The position numbers were made by a program, and so were the translations under genes. 36,523 nt of DNA, taken from NCBI GenBank assembly GCA_964292325.1, contig CAXYVG010000030.1, forward strand, positions 1 to 36,523, written 5' to 3'. Source of the stretch: CTSoil-075 sp964292325 (GTDB lineage Bacteria; Bacillota; Negativicutes; DSM-13327). Below, piece after piece: positions 17,201 to 23,305 of the stretch. Numbering within the stretch: position 1 is the first letter of the stretch; the number at the start of each line of letters is the position of its first letter. Under the pieces are notes generated by a model, which was given only the letters and a program-made list of their open reading frames with translations, had not been told where the DNA came from and did not search any database.

Positions 17201-17476
17201 ATTACGTTTGGTTCTGAGACTATATAAGATATTGTTAATGTCATTAGGTAACAAATCATTTCTTTTTAAAATGATAATTCGACTAGATAACTTGCCATCA
17301 GTTGGCTCATCTAGATTGTCATAGGCAAACATGTATTTTACTACGATTTCGGCAAACATGCCCAGTTTAATCAGCGTAGTATTGGAATCGTCCTGTATAT
17401 TTTTTTCCGCAAGGGCACCGAGCTGGGTCAGCATCGGCCATCTTTCTCTTAGAAATTCGAAATTACTAGTACTCAT
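14213..17476 (-). CDS. hsdR: type I restriction endonuclease/translocase subunit HsdR (EcoEI-like)
   Basis: 1087 residues from ATG 17476, chosen because GGAGG sits 10 bases upstream; an in-frame ATG at 17509 has none. Domains: DUF4145-like helical N-terminus (~1-140), a coiled coil (~155-190), HSDR_N nuclease with G-R-A-D-Y near 245 and V-E-A-K-R near 265, an SF2 motor with Walker A A-T-G-T-G-K-T near 408 and D-E-A-H near 514, and motif VI-like Q-M-L-G-R-A-T-R, then an EcoEI-type C-terminus (~900-1085). It translocates and cuts unmethylated DNA in complex with HsdM/HsdS. It is first in the locus, followed by a hairpin. All motifs look intact. Confidence 0.95.
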   Translation of the reverse strand: MSTSNFEFLRERWPMLTQLGALAEKNIQDDSNTTLIKLGMFAEIVVKYMFAYDNLDEPTDGKLSSRIIILKRNDLLPNDINNILYSLRTKRNAAAHDGYQSEKDAKALTKMTYKLGIWFMQTYGDWSFEPAEYSELVEKPEASDIEDLKQENNKLTVAYEQENKKLKEILEALKQQSTTEVTAKRKKQSQKAALFIELDEAETRSIIDEKLRAAGWEVDSETLRYANGTRPMKNKNMAIAEWPTNSKTGNNGRADYALFIGLKLVGIVEAKRASKDVAAALDQSKKYAKNIKKEHLEYICGKWQDCRVPFLFSTNGREYLKQIETKSGIWFIDIRQSTNHAKALQGWYTPEGLKKLLEFDEQEANERLKNEDADYLTSKSGLGLREYQIRAIEKVEEVIEKGQRTALLAMATGTGKTRTVVGIMYRLLKAKRFKRILFLVDRKALGNQAEDTFKEVVIEGLEKFYDIYDIKGIEHIRPDSETKIHISTVQGMVRRVLYNEDMENMPKVDEYDCIVIDEAHRGYILDKEMGEVELEIREQADYVSKYTQVIEYFDAIKIALTATPALHTKTLFGDPVYKYTYREAVIDGYLVDHEPPHRLTTQLKEAGIHFDKGQTVAVYDTQKGQVFNIDNLPDELNFDIESFNKKVINENFNRVVLEEIAKDIDPDGLGKTLIFAATDNHADLIVKLLKEIYSDMGIDVYDDAIKKITGSIEDPLGMIKKFKNETYPNIAVTVDLLSTGVDVPKICNIVFLRRVKSRILYEQMLGRATRLCADINKTHFNVYDAVGLYDSLDPISNMKPVVQSVTTDFKTLVNELADLPTAEYKKTALEQIVAKLHRKKRQYDANHIAKFAYLTGGKTPDEFIKHLQFGDMEAVIRELGDNVQLIDFLDQKIGSQGGGIIISTHVDVLREHTRGYGTASKPEDYIEQFSKFITENMNKIPALEIVCRRPKELTRQTLKQLKIELDLQGYNETNLNTAWRTMSNEDITADIISFIRRQAIGSALMNHDERIKNAMQKVKKMHQWTKIQEAWLDRIEAQLLVESVIDKEAFTIGAFKSHGGFTKIDKILGGQLEQIINEINDNLYEVG

Positions 17477-17575
17477 GACTTTGGCCTCCTGCATGTGAAT
17501 GATAATCAAACGTTATATATAAAACGTAAAACTGTAATACTTTGTTTTAATGAACAGAACAGGTATTATTGTAAT

Positions 17576-17608
17576 ATTACATTGATAGTTATATTTTTCC
17601 TGCTAAAT
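17576..17608 (-). repeat. GCAGGA element upstream of hsdR, copy 2
   Basis: This 33-base segment matches 28 of 33 positions of the segment at 19439-19471. Both read (minus strand) as TTTnGCAGGAA, then AATATAACT. It lies ~100 bases before hsdR in the gene's direction. Between it and hsdR is a short palindrome-like sequence (ACGTT...AACGT, ~17511-17528). Confidence 0.6.
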
Positions 17609-17654
17609 ATATTATTTTGTCAGATTTTATAATTGGAACTAGCGGAAACGGAAA

Positions 17655-17701
17655 GGAACCCCTTGTATTAGACATTTAAAATATCCAATACAAGGGGTTC
17701 C
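17655..17701 (-). terminator. strong hairpin after the OmpH-like gene
   Basis: A perfect 15-bp stem: GGAACCCCTTGTATT at 17655-17669 pairs with 17687-17701, with a 17-base loop. On the minus strand it is followed by TTTCCGTTTCC, a broken U tract; on the plus strand by TTTTATC. It ends the OmpH-like transcript and insulates hsdR. Confidence 0.8.
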
Positions 17702-17716
17702 TTTTATCGTCAAATA

Positions 17717-18178
17717 CTACTTGCCACTAAGCATTTTTCCTGCTTCGTTGGTTATATCCTGTCCTCCATAAACGCTAGAGCTTTTATCTACTACAACTGC
17801 TAGGCCTTTTGCTTCTGCTATCGACTTAATTACAGCCATCACTTTGTCATGAATAGGCACCAAAAGCTCCTGTTGTTTTTGCTCAATCTTTTGGCTGAAT
17901 TGCAGTGAGAGTGCTTGTTTATCTTGGTCGTTCATGTTAACACTTTGCGCATCAAAATCACTTTTCGCCTGCGCGATTGTAGCGTTCATAGTTTCTGCTG
18001 CTTTAGCATTATCGGGATGCTGTGACATTAAAAGTTGATAGTTTACAATACCAACGTTAGAAACCACTGCCCCTGCCGCATAGGTTGTATTGGTATTAAC
18101 ACCCATTATGCCAACTACCCCTAAGAAAAATAATACCGCCATTACAACTACTTTGCCTTGTTTTCCTGCATTAAACAT
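17717..18178 (-). CDS. OmpH/Skp-like exported periplasmic protein
   Basis: 153 residues. It starts with a signal peptide: K-Q-G-K, a hydrophobic stretch V-V-V-M-A-V-L-F-F-L-G-V-V-G-I, then T-T-Y-A-A-G as a likely cleavage region near 33-35. The mature part has the OmpH/Skp layout, a V-G-I-V-N-Y-Q-L-L start strand, charged helical arms (~60-120), and a closing V-V-V-D-K-S segment. Skp-type proteins hold unfolded outer-membrane proteins; their presence indicates a diderm cell. Here the gene stands alone, not beside bamA or lpxD, so it may be a paralogue with another job. GAGGGG lies 7 bases before the ATG. It is preceded by a promoter and a structured leader and followed by a strong terminator. 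Confidence 0.85.
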   Translation of the reverse strand: MFNAGKQGKVVVMAVLFFLGVVGIMGVNTNTTYAAGAVVSNVGIVNYQLLMSQHPDNAKAAETMNATIAQAKSDFDAQSVNMNDQDKQALSLQFSQKIEQKQQELLVPIHDKVMAVIKSIAEAKGLAVVVDKSSSVYGGQDITNEAGKMLSGK

Positions 18179-18308
18179 TCGTTACCCCTCTTTCTTGCCT
18201 TTTAGGCAATTCAACTGCGTAATATTGTGGCCTTTCTAGGATTGTACGGGCACCAGGTTCTAGTTGTTCGCACAATAGAATTCCCTATCTACCGATATGT
18301 GTACAATC
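18179..18308 (-). ncRNA. structured 5' leader of the OmpH-like gene
   Basis: The predicted transcript starts at about 18308 with GATTGTAC, which pairs exactly with GTACAATC at 18240-18247 to close a ~70-base domain. Inside, GG-AA-TTCTATTGT and ACAA-C-TAGAACC form a hairpin capped by GCGA, a GNRA tetraloop. A second small hairpin, TTGCCT/AGGCAA (18195-18209), sits just before the ribosome site. This looks like a cis-regulatory RNA. It does not match the riboswitch consensus sequences I know (c-di-GMP-I, cobalamin, ydaO, yybP, TPP, FMN and others). Confidence 0.5.
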
Positions 18309-18315
18309 TTAACAT

Positions 18316-18344
18316 ACTATAAATTTGTGACAAAAGTATGACAA
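18316..18344 (-). promoter_or_regulatory. promoter of the OmpH-like gene
   Basis: On the minus strand TTGTCA (18344-18339), a 17-base spacer, and TATAGT (18321-18316). Transcription would start about seven bases on, exactly at the outer stem of the leader, which supports both calls. Confidence 0.7.
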
Positions 18345-18454
18345 CATAGGATGTCCTATCGACATAAACATTACTTTCATTCTAATTATAAATTATAGGT
18401 ATGGTTTTTTCTATAGCTATATTTTGTAGGTTACGTTAGATTCGTAGCACCTAT

Positions 18455-19426
18455 CTATAAACGTGTTCTATGTAGAATTTCGCTGGCCACAAAATCTGCA
18501 GAAAAAGCTACAGCAAGCTTTGTTAACTTCTCACATAAATGCGGTGGGTTATCGGAACTAAATCCCTGCGGTCTTAGTTCCTTGCATAGTAGACTTTTAA
18601 ATTCACTTTGAAAGCCAATGGCAAAGTTGTGGCATAGCTCAGCAATGTCTTTTGGATCAATGGCTTTTTGTTGTGCACAAACGCCAATAAACAGTAACAT
18701 GCCTTCCACTAATCCACATTGAGAGCCTAATCTACCTGCGTTAAGACCATATGCAGCTACCATTACCTGAGGATGAATCTCAAAATGAAATAGTTCAGAT
18801 AGAATCTTTAAAGTTGTAATTGTACAGCTAAGGTCTTCGTTCCAGTAGTAGTCATGAACCCTAGCATCAATGAATGCCTGAACTAGAATTTGAGCAGCAA
18901 TATCAGCCATGATTTTATATCCGGCTTCATTTGGGTGTAAACCGTCACAATGGAAACCTGCCTTTAGGTTTACTCCGTTTTTTTCAACCATGCCCTTGTG
19001 AAAATCAATGACTTCAATGTTACTATCGTCAGCAAATTGGCGCATTTCTTCACGGTACTGCCCCAATAACTGCTCTTCAGCTAAGTCATTACATGGTATT
19101 GGTAGGCCAAGGAGCGGAATAATATTGCTTTGAAAGGCTGCTTCTACCATCTTACGAATATTATTGATCACGTGGTCAACTGTTATTTCAGCATATGCAT
19201 CATTAGTACCACCCATAATTATGACGTGTGATGGTTCATACCGCAGTACATGTTGATCAAAGCGTGCTACCATTCCGTCTGTAGTATCACCGTTGATACC
19301 GTTATTAACATAATCAATGTTAAGCTGTGTAACGGCCATATTAAACCATGATAATGCTGGCTCATAAGGATAACCGTATGTTATGGAATCGCCAATGGCG
19401 ACTATTTTAATGTTATTATTTTTCAT
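18455..19426 (-). CDS. SGNH/GDSL hydrolase fused to a C_GCAxxG_C_C-type domain
   Basis: 323 residues. Residues 1-185 are an SGNH (GDSL) esterase: G-D-S with nucleophile S14, block II glycine in N-G-I-N-G-D, G-G-T-N-D with N74, and D-G-L-H-P with D160 and H163. Substrate unknown; no signal peptide, so cytoplasmic. Residues ~195-320 resemble the C_GCAxxG_C_C redox-associated family: G-S-Q-C-G-L-V-E-G, then C-H-N-F, L-L-C-K-E-L-R and a later Cys (about C236, C264, C280, C297). The first family cysteine (GCA motif) is replaced by H-P-Q. This pairing is unusual to me. No partner gene; a GCAGGA element precedes it by ~35 bases. Confidence 0.82.
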   Translation of the reverse strand: MKNNNIKIVAIGDSITYGYPYEPALSWFNMAVTQLNIDYVNNGINGDTTDGMVARFDQHVLRYEPSHVIIMGGTNDAYAEITVDHVINNIRKMVEAAFQSNIIPLLGLPIPCNDLAEEQLLGQYREEMRQFADDSNIEVIDFHKGMVEKNGVNLKAGFHCDGLHPNEAGYKIMADIAAQILVQAFIDARVHDYYWNEDLSCTITTLKILSELFHFEIHPQVMVAAYGLNAGRLGSQCGLVEGMLLFIGVCAQQKAIDPKDIAELCHNFAIGFQSEFKSLLCKELRPQGFSSDNPPHLCEKLTKLAVAFSADFVASEILHRTRL

Positions 19427-19438
19427 AGTTTTCCCTCA

Positions 19439-19471
19439 ATTAGATTTACAGTTATATTGTTCCTGCGAAAT
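19439..19471 (-). repeat. GCAGGA element upstream of the SGNH fusion gene, copy 3
   Basis: Matches copy 2 at 28 of 33 bases; reads TTTCGCAGGAAC then AATATAACTG on the minus strand, ending ~13 bases before the ATG at 19426. Orientation is the same as the gene. Confidence 0.6.
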
Positions 19472-19575
19472 TGTTTCCAACAAAATACAATGATAATCTC
19501 AATGATTAATAAATTGCTAGACATGGCGCAATTAGAGTGCGAACCTCATAAGTTAATACAAAAGGGGGTGATGAT

Positions 19576-19716
19576 ATGAAAACAACAAGACCACCACGAG
19601 AAACGCATGATGCATCCAAACATGGACAGAAGGCAGCAATGCATGCATCTTGGTCTAGTTCAAAGAAAGGTCAGTCATCTACGACCAAAGCCAATACACA
19701 CTCACCTAGTAAATAA
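19576..19716 (+). CDS. small hydrophilic protein, 46 residues
   Basis: ATG 19576 is preceded by AAAGGGGGTGATGAT, a near-perfect ribosome site, and the frame ends at TAA 19714-19716 just before a terminator hairpin. The peptide begins M-K-T-T-R-P-P-R-E-T-H, is rich in Lys, Ser, Thr and His, and has no hydrophobic segment. The ribosome site plus terminator make a real gene likely. I do not recognise the family. It runs opposite to the neighbouring genes, and no promoter is clear. It could be a DNA- or RNA-associated basic peptide, but nothing in the sequence proves that. Confidence 0.7.
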   Translation: MKTTRPPRETHDASKHGQKAAMHASWSSSKKGQSSTTKANTHSPSK

Positions 19717-19722
19717 GTTAGA

Positions 19723-19750
19723 AACGACACCTTATGGTGCCGTTCTTTTG
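19723..19750 (+). terminator. terminator of the 46-residue gene
   Basis: AACGaCACC (19723-19731) pairs with GGTGcCGTT (19736-19744) around TTAT, with one mismatch, followed by CTTTTGTTTGTTTTT. Confidence 0.8.
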
Positions 19751-19782
19751 TTTGTTTTTGTATGATTTCGAACTAGAATTAT

Positions 19783-20094
19783 CTAATTCAGCTTAATTTG
19801 CATTTCAGAATAACCTTCAAACTGATCTAAAATACCATTCAGTGCTGTTTCAACATTATCAATGGTTACAGTAGAAGGATTTTTTTCATTACCTAAGTGA
19901 AGTTCAAATCCAAATAGTTGTCTACCGTTAACATTGTAGGCTTTATTATTACCAACGTTAATATTTGATATTACTTTATTTTGAAATAATCTAGTAGCTA
20001 TTTCTTTATATAGTTCCATATTTGTATTAACAGGTTTTTTCGTAACAATCTCTACAGAAAATATTCTGTAATCTTCCCCACATGAAGTACACAT
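19783..20094 (-). CDS. hypothetical protein, 103 residues
   Basis: Begins M-C-T-S-C-G-E-D-Y, a CxxC pair at the extreme N-terminus that could bind metal or be redox active. The rest is a mixed alpha/beta sequence with no membrane segment (a strand-like F-S-V-E-I-V-T, a helix around E-L-Y-K-E-I-A, and a C-terminal E-M-Q-I-K-L-N). I do not recognise the family. A GAGGAAGTGG ribosome site precedes the ATG, and a GCAGGA element lies ~56 bases upstream in the same orientation. It converges with the 46-residue gene, whose terminator lies between them. Probably real; function unknown. Confidence 0.7.
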   Translation of the reverse strand: MCTSCGEDYRIFSVEIVTKKPVNTNMELYKEIATRLFQNKVISNINVGNNKAYNVNGRQLFGFELHLGNEKNPSTVTIDNVETALNGILDQFEGYSEMQIKLN

Positions 20095-20126
20095 ATTTTA
20101 CCACTTCCTCTATATCGTTTTATATA

Positions 20127-20160
20127 TATTTCGCCAAAAAAGAATAAACTCCTGCGAAAG
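20127..20160 (-). repeat. GCAGGA element upstream of the 103-residue gene, copy 4
   Basis: Minus strand reads CTTTCGCAGGAGTTTATTC followed by TTTTTTGGCGAAAT. The core is at 20150-20155, 56 bases before ATG 20094, oriented with the gene. Confidence 0.55.
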
Positions 20161-20226
20161 TAGCACTTTACTAGAACATCATGAAAACTTATATATTGGA
20201 CAAACTATCATTGGGAGGTGATCAGT

Positions 20227-20385
20227 TTGAAAAAAACACTTATTCCAGGCATGTTTTCCAGTGTTTCTGATGCTGAATTGGTTACCGAATTTCTGAATGC
20301 TACTGATTTCGAAGACAATCTCGATAGCACCGATACAACCTCAGATGTTAAGGAAAAAAAAGATACGAATGTGTTCCCCGATTGA
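20227..20385 (+). CDS. small acidic protein, 52 residues, TTG start
   Basis: GGGAGGTGATC sits three bases before TTG 20227; the frame runs to TGA 20383-20385 and is followed at once by a perfect terminator. The peptide starts M-K-K-T-L-I-P-G-M-F-S-S-V-S-D-A-E-L-V and then becomes strongly acidic (F-E-D-N-L-D-S-T-D-T-T-S-D), ending in V-F-P-D. No signal peptide, membrane span or known domain. The near-consensus ribosome site and terminator argue for expression. Family not recognised. Confidence 0.7.
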   Translation: MKKTLIPGMFSSVSDAELVTEFLNATDFEDNLDSTDTTSDVKEKKDTNVFPD

Positions 20386-20396
20386 TGACATGATTT

Positions 20397-20428
20397 GCCG
20401 CTTCACCTCAAGTGGGGCGGCTTTTTTT
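20397..20428 (+). terminator. terminator of the 52-residue gene
   Basis: GCCGCTTCAC pairs with GTGGGGCGGC over ten base pairs (two G-U), loop CTCAA, followed by seven T. The space from 20432 to 20705 beyond it holds no gene; it contains one degenerate GCAGGA-like site (minus strand TTTGGCAGAAAC, ~20549-20560) and AT-rich sequence before the hemerythrin gene. Confidence 0.9.
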
Positions 20429-20705
20429 ATAGTCAATTTTTAAAATTGAATGTAGCATCTGCAAAAAAATCAGCATAAAGGCATGCTGCTCATTTGGCGA
20501 TAAAAGCGCATCGACGTTCATCATCAGCAGTTCTTTAATAAACAAAAAGTTTCTGCCAAATTCTATAAAAATCATACAGAATCTTTTCCATCATTATAAA
20601 TTATATTATAGTATCATACCTTCTCTAAAGGAAATACTGATTTTATCACGAAAGAATATACTATATTTCTATATTTCAAAAAGATATATACGAGGAGTGA
20701 TTCTT

Positions 20706-21098
20706 ATGATGGCAAAATGGGATGAAGAATATAGTATTGGTATGGAATTAATTGATGAACAACATAAAGAATTATTTGCAATCGTAAACCGTATACAAAC
20801 ATTATTAAGTGACGAATTTATTACCGATAAATATGATGGTATCATCAAGATCATCGCTGAATTAAAAGCATATACCATTTACCATTTTAAAGCGGAAGAA
20901 GAATATATGCTAAAAATCGGTTATAAAAGACTTTTTTCACAAAAAGTCTCGCATCATGATTTTTTAGAAAAAATCGATTCTATTGACTTTACGCAAATTG
21001 ATAATGATCAGAACAAATATTTGAATGACATATTATATTTTGTGTGCGATTGGCTAGTAACACATATTTTAAAAGAAGATAAGCTGATTACTATATAA
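20706..21098 (+). CDS. bacteriohemerythrin
   Basis: 130 residues, typical for a single-domain hemerythrin. Iron ligands are in place: I-D-E-Q-H-K-E-L-F, H-F-K-A-E-E-E-Y-M, H-H-D-F-L-E-K, and the closing W-L-V-T-H-I-L-K-E-D. Such proteins bind O2 (sometimes NO) at a di-iron centre, serving oxygen sensing, storage or detoxification in anaerobes. I start at ATG 20706, 8 bases after GAGGAG; an upstream GTG at 20697 would overlap that site. No fused signalling domain. It converges on the PAS-GGDEF gene, with a shared bidirectional terminator and one copy of a stem-loop repeat between them. Confidence 0.93.
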   Translation: MMAKWDEEYSIGMELIDEQHKELFAIVNRIQTLLSDEFITDKYDGIIKIIAELKAYTIYHFKAEEEYMLKIGYKRLFSQKVSHHDFLEKIDSIDFTQIDNDQNKYLNDILYFVCDWLVTHILKEDKLITI

Positions 21099-21118
21099 TT
21101 TGCAAGTTACATGATATA

Positions 21119-21192
21119 GAAAACTTGATTTCGGTCAAGCCTCAGCGCAGATAAAAGTTGCCCTTACTTGTACTCTTGCAAAAGTGTTATAC
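21119..21192 (+). repeat. CTTGA..TTCG..TCAAG stem-loop repeat, copy 1
   Basis: 74 bases matching 36443-36520. Shared blocks include GAAAACTTGA, CGGTCAAGCCTCAGCGCAGA, AGTTGCCCTTACTT and AAGTGTTATAC. CTTGA and TCAAG form a small hairpin with a TTTCGG loop. It lies between hemerythrin and a terminator. Confidence 0.8.
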
Positions 21193-21206
21193 GCTCTGAT
21201 TCCATA

Positions 21207-21250
21207 AAAAAATGAAGAGGTAGGCTTTACGCCTGCCTCTTCATTTTTTT
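21207..21250. terminator. bidirectional terminator between hemerythrin and the GGDEF gene
   Basis: ATGAAGAGG (21213-21221) pairs with CCTCTTCAT (21236-21244), with an inner AGGC/GCCT, and A/T tracts on both sides, so it can serve the two convergent genes. Confidence 0.9.
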
Positions 21251-21262
21251 ATTAAGTTAGAT

Positions 21263-22162
21263 TCAACCGATCGTTACACAATTTCGTCCTTTGGCCTTAC
21301 TCTGATACATTAATTGATCAGCACGTCTTATAAGACTTTCCGTTGAATCGCTTGGTAGAGCTAATGTAGCACCTATAGAAGCTGTAACGGATAATAATCC
21401 ATCCTGAGTATGAATATCTGATTTTTCGATTAAAATACGGAGTTTATTTGCGATTTTATTTAGCTTTTCTTTGGTGCAAATCCCGCCAAGAATAGCAATG
21501 ATCTCCTCGCCACCCCAGCGAATTAAAATATCTGAACTTCTAAGCGCGTTTACTAAAGTAGTACTAGTATTTTTCAAAACTTTATCACCAAAATCATGAC
21601 CATACTCATCATTCACTCTTTTGAAATGATCTATATCAAAAAATAAAACTCCAAATGGAGAATCACCATTATGTACGTCAGATATTTTAGCATTCAAAAT
21701 TTTTTCAGCAAACCTCCGATTCCCTAATCCCGTAAGAGTGTCTAACATTGCTAAATTAGAAAGTTCTTGCATTTTAATGGAGATTTGTTCACAAGTAGAG
21801 TTGATACTAAAGATTTCTACAGCTCCTACAGTATTACTATTTTCATCTAGCAAAGGAGTAATTCTTACAGACACAGCGACTCTATATCCATCTTTATGAT
21901 TAAGATAAACCACTGCTTCTCGATTTTGACCATCCTGTAATGTAGCGTCAAGTGGGCAAGTGTCCTTACAAATGCTATCTCCTTCGTAATTAATATGCAT
22001 TAGAGTAGTGTGGCAATATTTTTTTCCTACAATCTCAGAACTTAAGTAACCAGTGATACATTCTGCGCTTTTATTCCAATAAATAATATTTTTATCTTTA
22101 TCTACAATATAAAGCCCATCAAATAAATTATCTAATATACTAGAATTAAAAAGGCTATGCAT
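21263..22162 (-). CDS. PAS-GGDEF diguanylate cyclase
   Basis: 299 residues from ATG 22162, chosen because GGAGG lies 7 bases upstream; an in-frame upstream start would encode an unlikely 53-residue leader running through a terminator. A PAS domain (~1-125) has I-V-D-K-D-K-N-I-I-Y-W-N and an insert with C-x(n)-C-K-D-T-C-P, often seen in PAS domains near Fe-S or heme proteins. The GGDEF domain (~140-299) has D-I-D-H-F-K and the signature W-G-G-E-E-I. Phe of the usual GGEEF is Ile here. The upstream R-S-S-D keeps the product-inhibition site. It likely makes c-di-GMP in response to a cytoplasmic signal; with the 218-1882 gene it is the second c-di-GMP enzyme here. Confidence 0.92.
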   Translation of the reverse strand: MHSLFNSSILDNLFDGLYIVDKDKNIIYWNKSAECITGYLSSEIVGKKYCHTTLMHINYEGDSICKDTCPLDATLQDGQNREAVVYLNHKDGYRVAVSVRITPLLDENSNTVGAVEIFSINSTCEQISIKMQELSNLAMLDTLTGLGNRRFAEKILNAKISDVHNGDSPFGVLFFDIDHFKRVNDEYGHDFGDKVLKNTSTTLVNALRSSDILIRWGGEEIIAILGGICTKEKLNKIANKLRILIEKSDIHTQDGLLSVTASIGATLALPSDSTESLIRRADQLMYQSKAKGRNCVTIG

Positions 22163-22250
22163 ACTAGTTTCCTCCATTATATATATTCTACAAGTCTCTC
22201 TACCAGAGAAACTCTTTCTCCTGACTGTTATAATAAAATTCCATAAAAAT

Positions 22251-22298
22251 AAAAAATGTCCTGCCAAATTCATGCAATAATTTGACAGGACATTTTTT
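22251..22298. terminator. ubiX terminator carrying GCAGGA element, copy 5
   Basis: TGTCCTGCCAAATT (22257-22270) pairs with AATTTGACAGGACA (22279-22292) with a single mismatch, and A6/T6 tracts flank it. On the minus strand it starts at the ubiX stop codon. The distal arm reads TTTGGCAGGACATTTTTT on the minus strand, i.e. a GCAGGA element upstream of the PAS-GGDEF gene. Confidence 0.85.
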
Positions 22299-22863
22299 AT
22301 TGTGCTGATTGACCGCTCCAACGAGTATATAAATCATGATCCACATCTACAGCATCACAAATTTTTCCGACCATCATATCAATGACTTCCGATAAATTAG
22401 TAGGACGATGATAAAAACCAGGGCAAGCTGGAACAATTTTTACACCTATTTGGGCTAATTTTAACATATTACCTAAGTGTATTGCATTAAAAGGAGTTTC
22501 ACGTGGTACGAGGATTAATTTTCGTCCCTCTTTGAGCATTACATCAGCAGCACGGCCAAGGAGATTATCAGCAATACCATTGGCAATACCCCCTAAGGTA
22601 CGCATCGAGCACGGAATGATGATCATGGCATCTGTTTTAAAGGAACCGCTAGCAATACAAGCGGCAATATTATGTATATCATGTAAAACATCTACTTTTT
22701 CTATGATATCTTGGCGTGTAATGCCACATTCATATTCTAGGACCTGCCAACCAGGTTCGGATACCACAGCGTGGATTTCGCATCCCGCATCTTTCAGGAC
22801 TTCAAGCAATCGATAAGCATATACAGCACCACTAGCTCCTGTAATACCTACAATAATTCGCAT
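22297..22863 (-). CDS. ubiX: flavin prenyltransferase UbiX
   Basis: 188 residues from ATG 22863. The start I-V-G-I-T-G-A-S-G-A is the flavin-phosphate loop; later S-G-S-F-K-T-D-A-M-I-I-I-P-C-S-M and P-R-E-T-P-F match UbiX. The enzyme joins dimethylallyl phosphate to FMN to make the prenylated cofactor of UbiD decarboxylases. No ubiD is visible in the window, so the partner must be elsewhere. GGTAGGTG lies ~9 bases upstream; a GTG at 22875 is less likely. It starts 17 bases after yraN and may share its transcript, and it is ended by a strong terminator. Confidence 0.94.
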   Translation of the reverse strand: MRIIVGITGASGAVYAYRLLEVLKDAGCEIHAVVSEPGWQVLEYECGITRQDIIEKVDVLHDIHNIAACIASGSFKTDAMIIIPCSMRTLGGIANGIADNLLGRAADVMLKEGRKLILVPRETPFNAIHLGNMLKLAQIGVKIVPACPGFYHRPTNLSEVIDMMVGKICDAVDVDHDLYTRWSGQSAQ

Positions 22864-22880
22864 TTTATGTAACACCTACC

Positions 22881-23240
22881 TTACTTGCTAAATGCATCAA
22901 TAATATGGTTATATTTTACCACATCTTCTCCTGTTAGAAAAATTTCAATTACGTCAAAACGACAAGCAACATGATTTTGATTCATTTGTTTTAAATAACA
23001 AAGAGCCACGTTCATTATTTTTTGTTGTTTGCGGTACGTTACCGCCTCTGCTGGAAAACCATATCCAGTACTCCGTCTAGTTTTTACTTCTACAAATACT
23101 ATCATATTGCTTACTTGGGCAATAATATCGATTTCACCGATTTTACATCGATATTTTTTCGCTAGTATATGATATCCAGCCTCACGCAAATATTCAGCGG
23201 CTACTTGTTCACCGATATCCCCTACCTGGACATGATTCAA
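22881..23240 (-). CDS. yraN: YraN/UPF0102 family putative nuclease
   Basis: 119 residues, standard length. Restriction-endonuclease-like fold with G-E-I-D-I-I-A, then F-V-E-V-K-T-R, and a conserved N-terminus G-E-x-x-A-A-E-Y-L. This is a PD-(D/E)xK-type layout; the biochemical role is not settled in the literature I know. The start is TTG 23240, with GAGGTGC about 8 bases upstream and no ATG nearer. It follows the FlhB-like gene across a hairpin terminator. In many Firmicutes yifB/comM comes next; here ubiX does. Confidence 0.9.
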   Translation of the reverse strand: MNHVQVGDIGEQVAAEYLREAGYHILAKKYRCKIGEIDIIAQVSNMIVFVEVKTRRSTGYGFPAEAVTYRKQQKIMNVALCYLKQMNQNHVACRFDVIEIFLTGEDVVKYNHIIDAFSK

Positions 23241-23271
23241 GATAAAAGCACCTCGTTTTATATGTTACAAA

Positions 23272-23305
23272 AATAATAACATCCTATTGACAGGATGCTA
23301 TTATT
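23272..23305 (-). terminator. hairpin at the end of the FlhB-like gene
   Basis: AATAATAACATCCT (23272-23285) pairs with AGGATGCTATTATT (23292-23305) with one mismatch, followed on the minus strand by TTTTTGT. It includes the stop codon of the FlhB-like gene and separates it from yraN. Confidence 0.75.

Noticed and set aside
18179..18308. c-di-GMP-I or cobalamin riboswitch before the OmpH-like gene
   Set aside because: The GNRA hairpin invited the idea, but the conserved core bases of those classes are not present, so I left it unassigned.
20549..20560. Eighth GCAGGA element
   Set aside because: The core reads GCAGAA and no minus-strand gene starts close downstream, so it is mentioned only as degenerate.
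22163..22321. Longer start for the PAS-GGDEF protein
   Set aside because: The extension runs through the ubiX terminator and lacks a ribosome site; ATG 22162 has GGAGG at the right distance.
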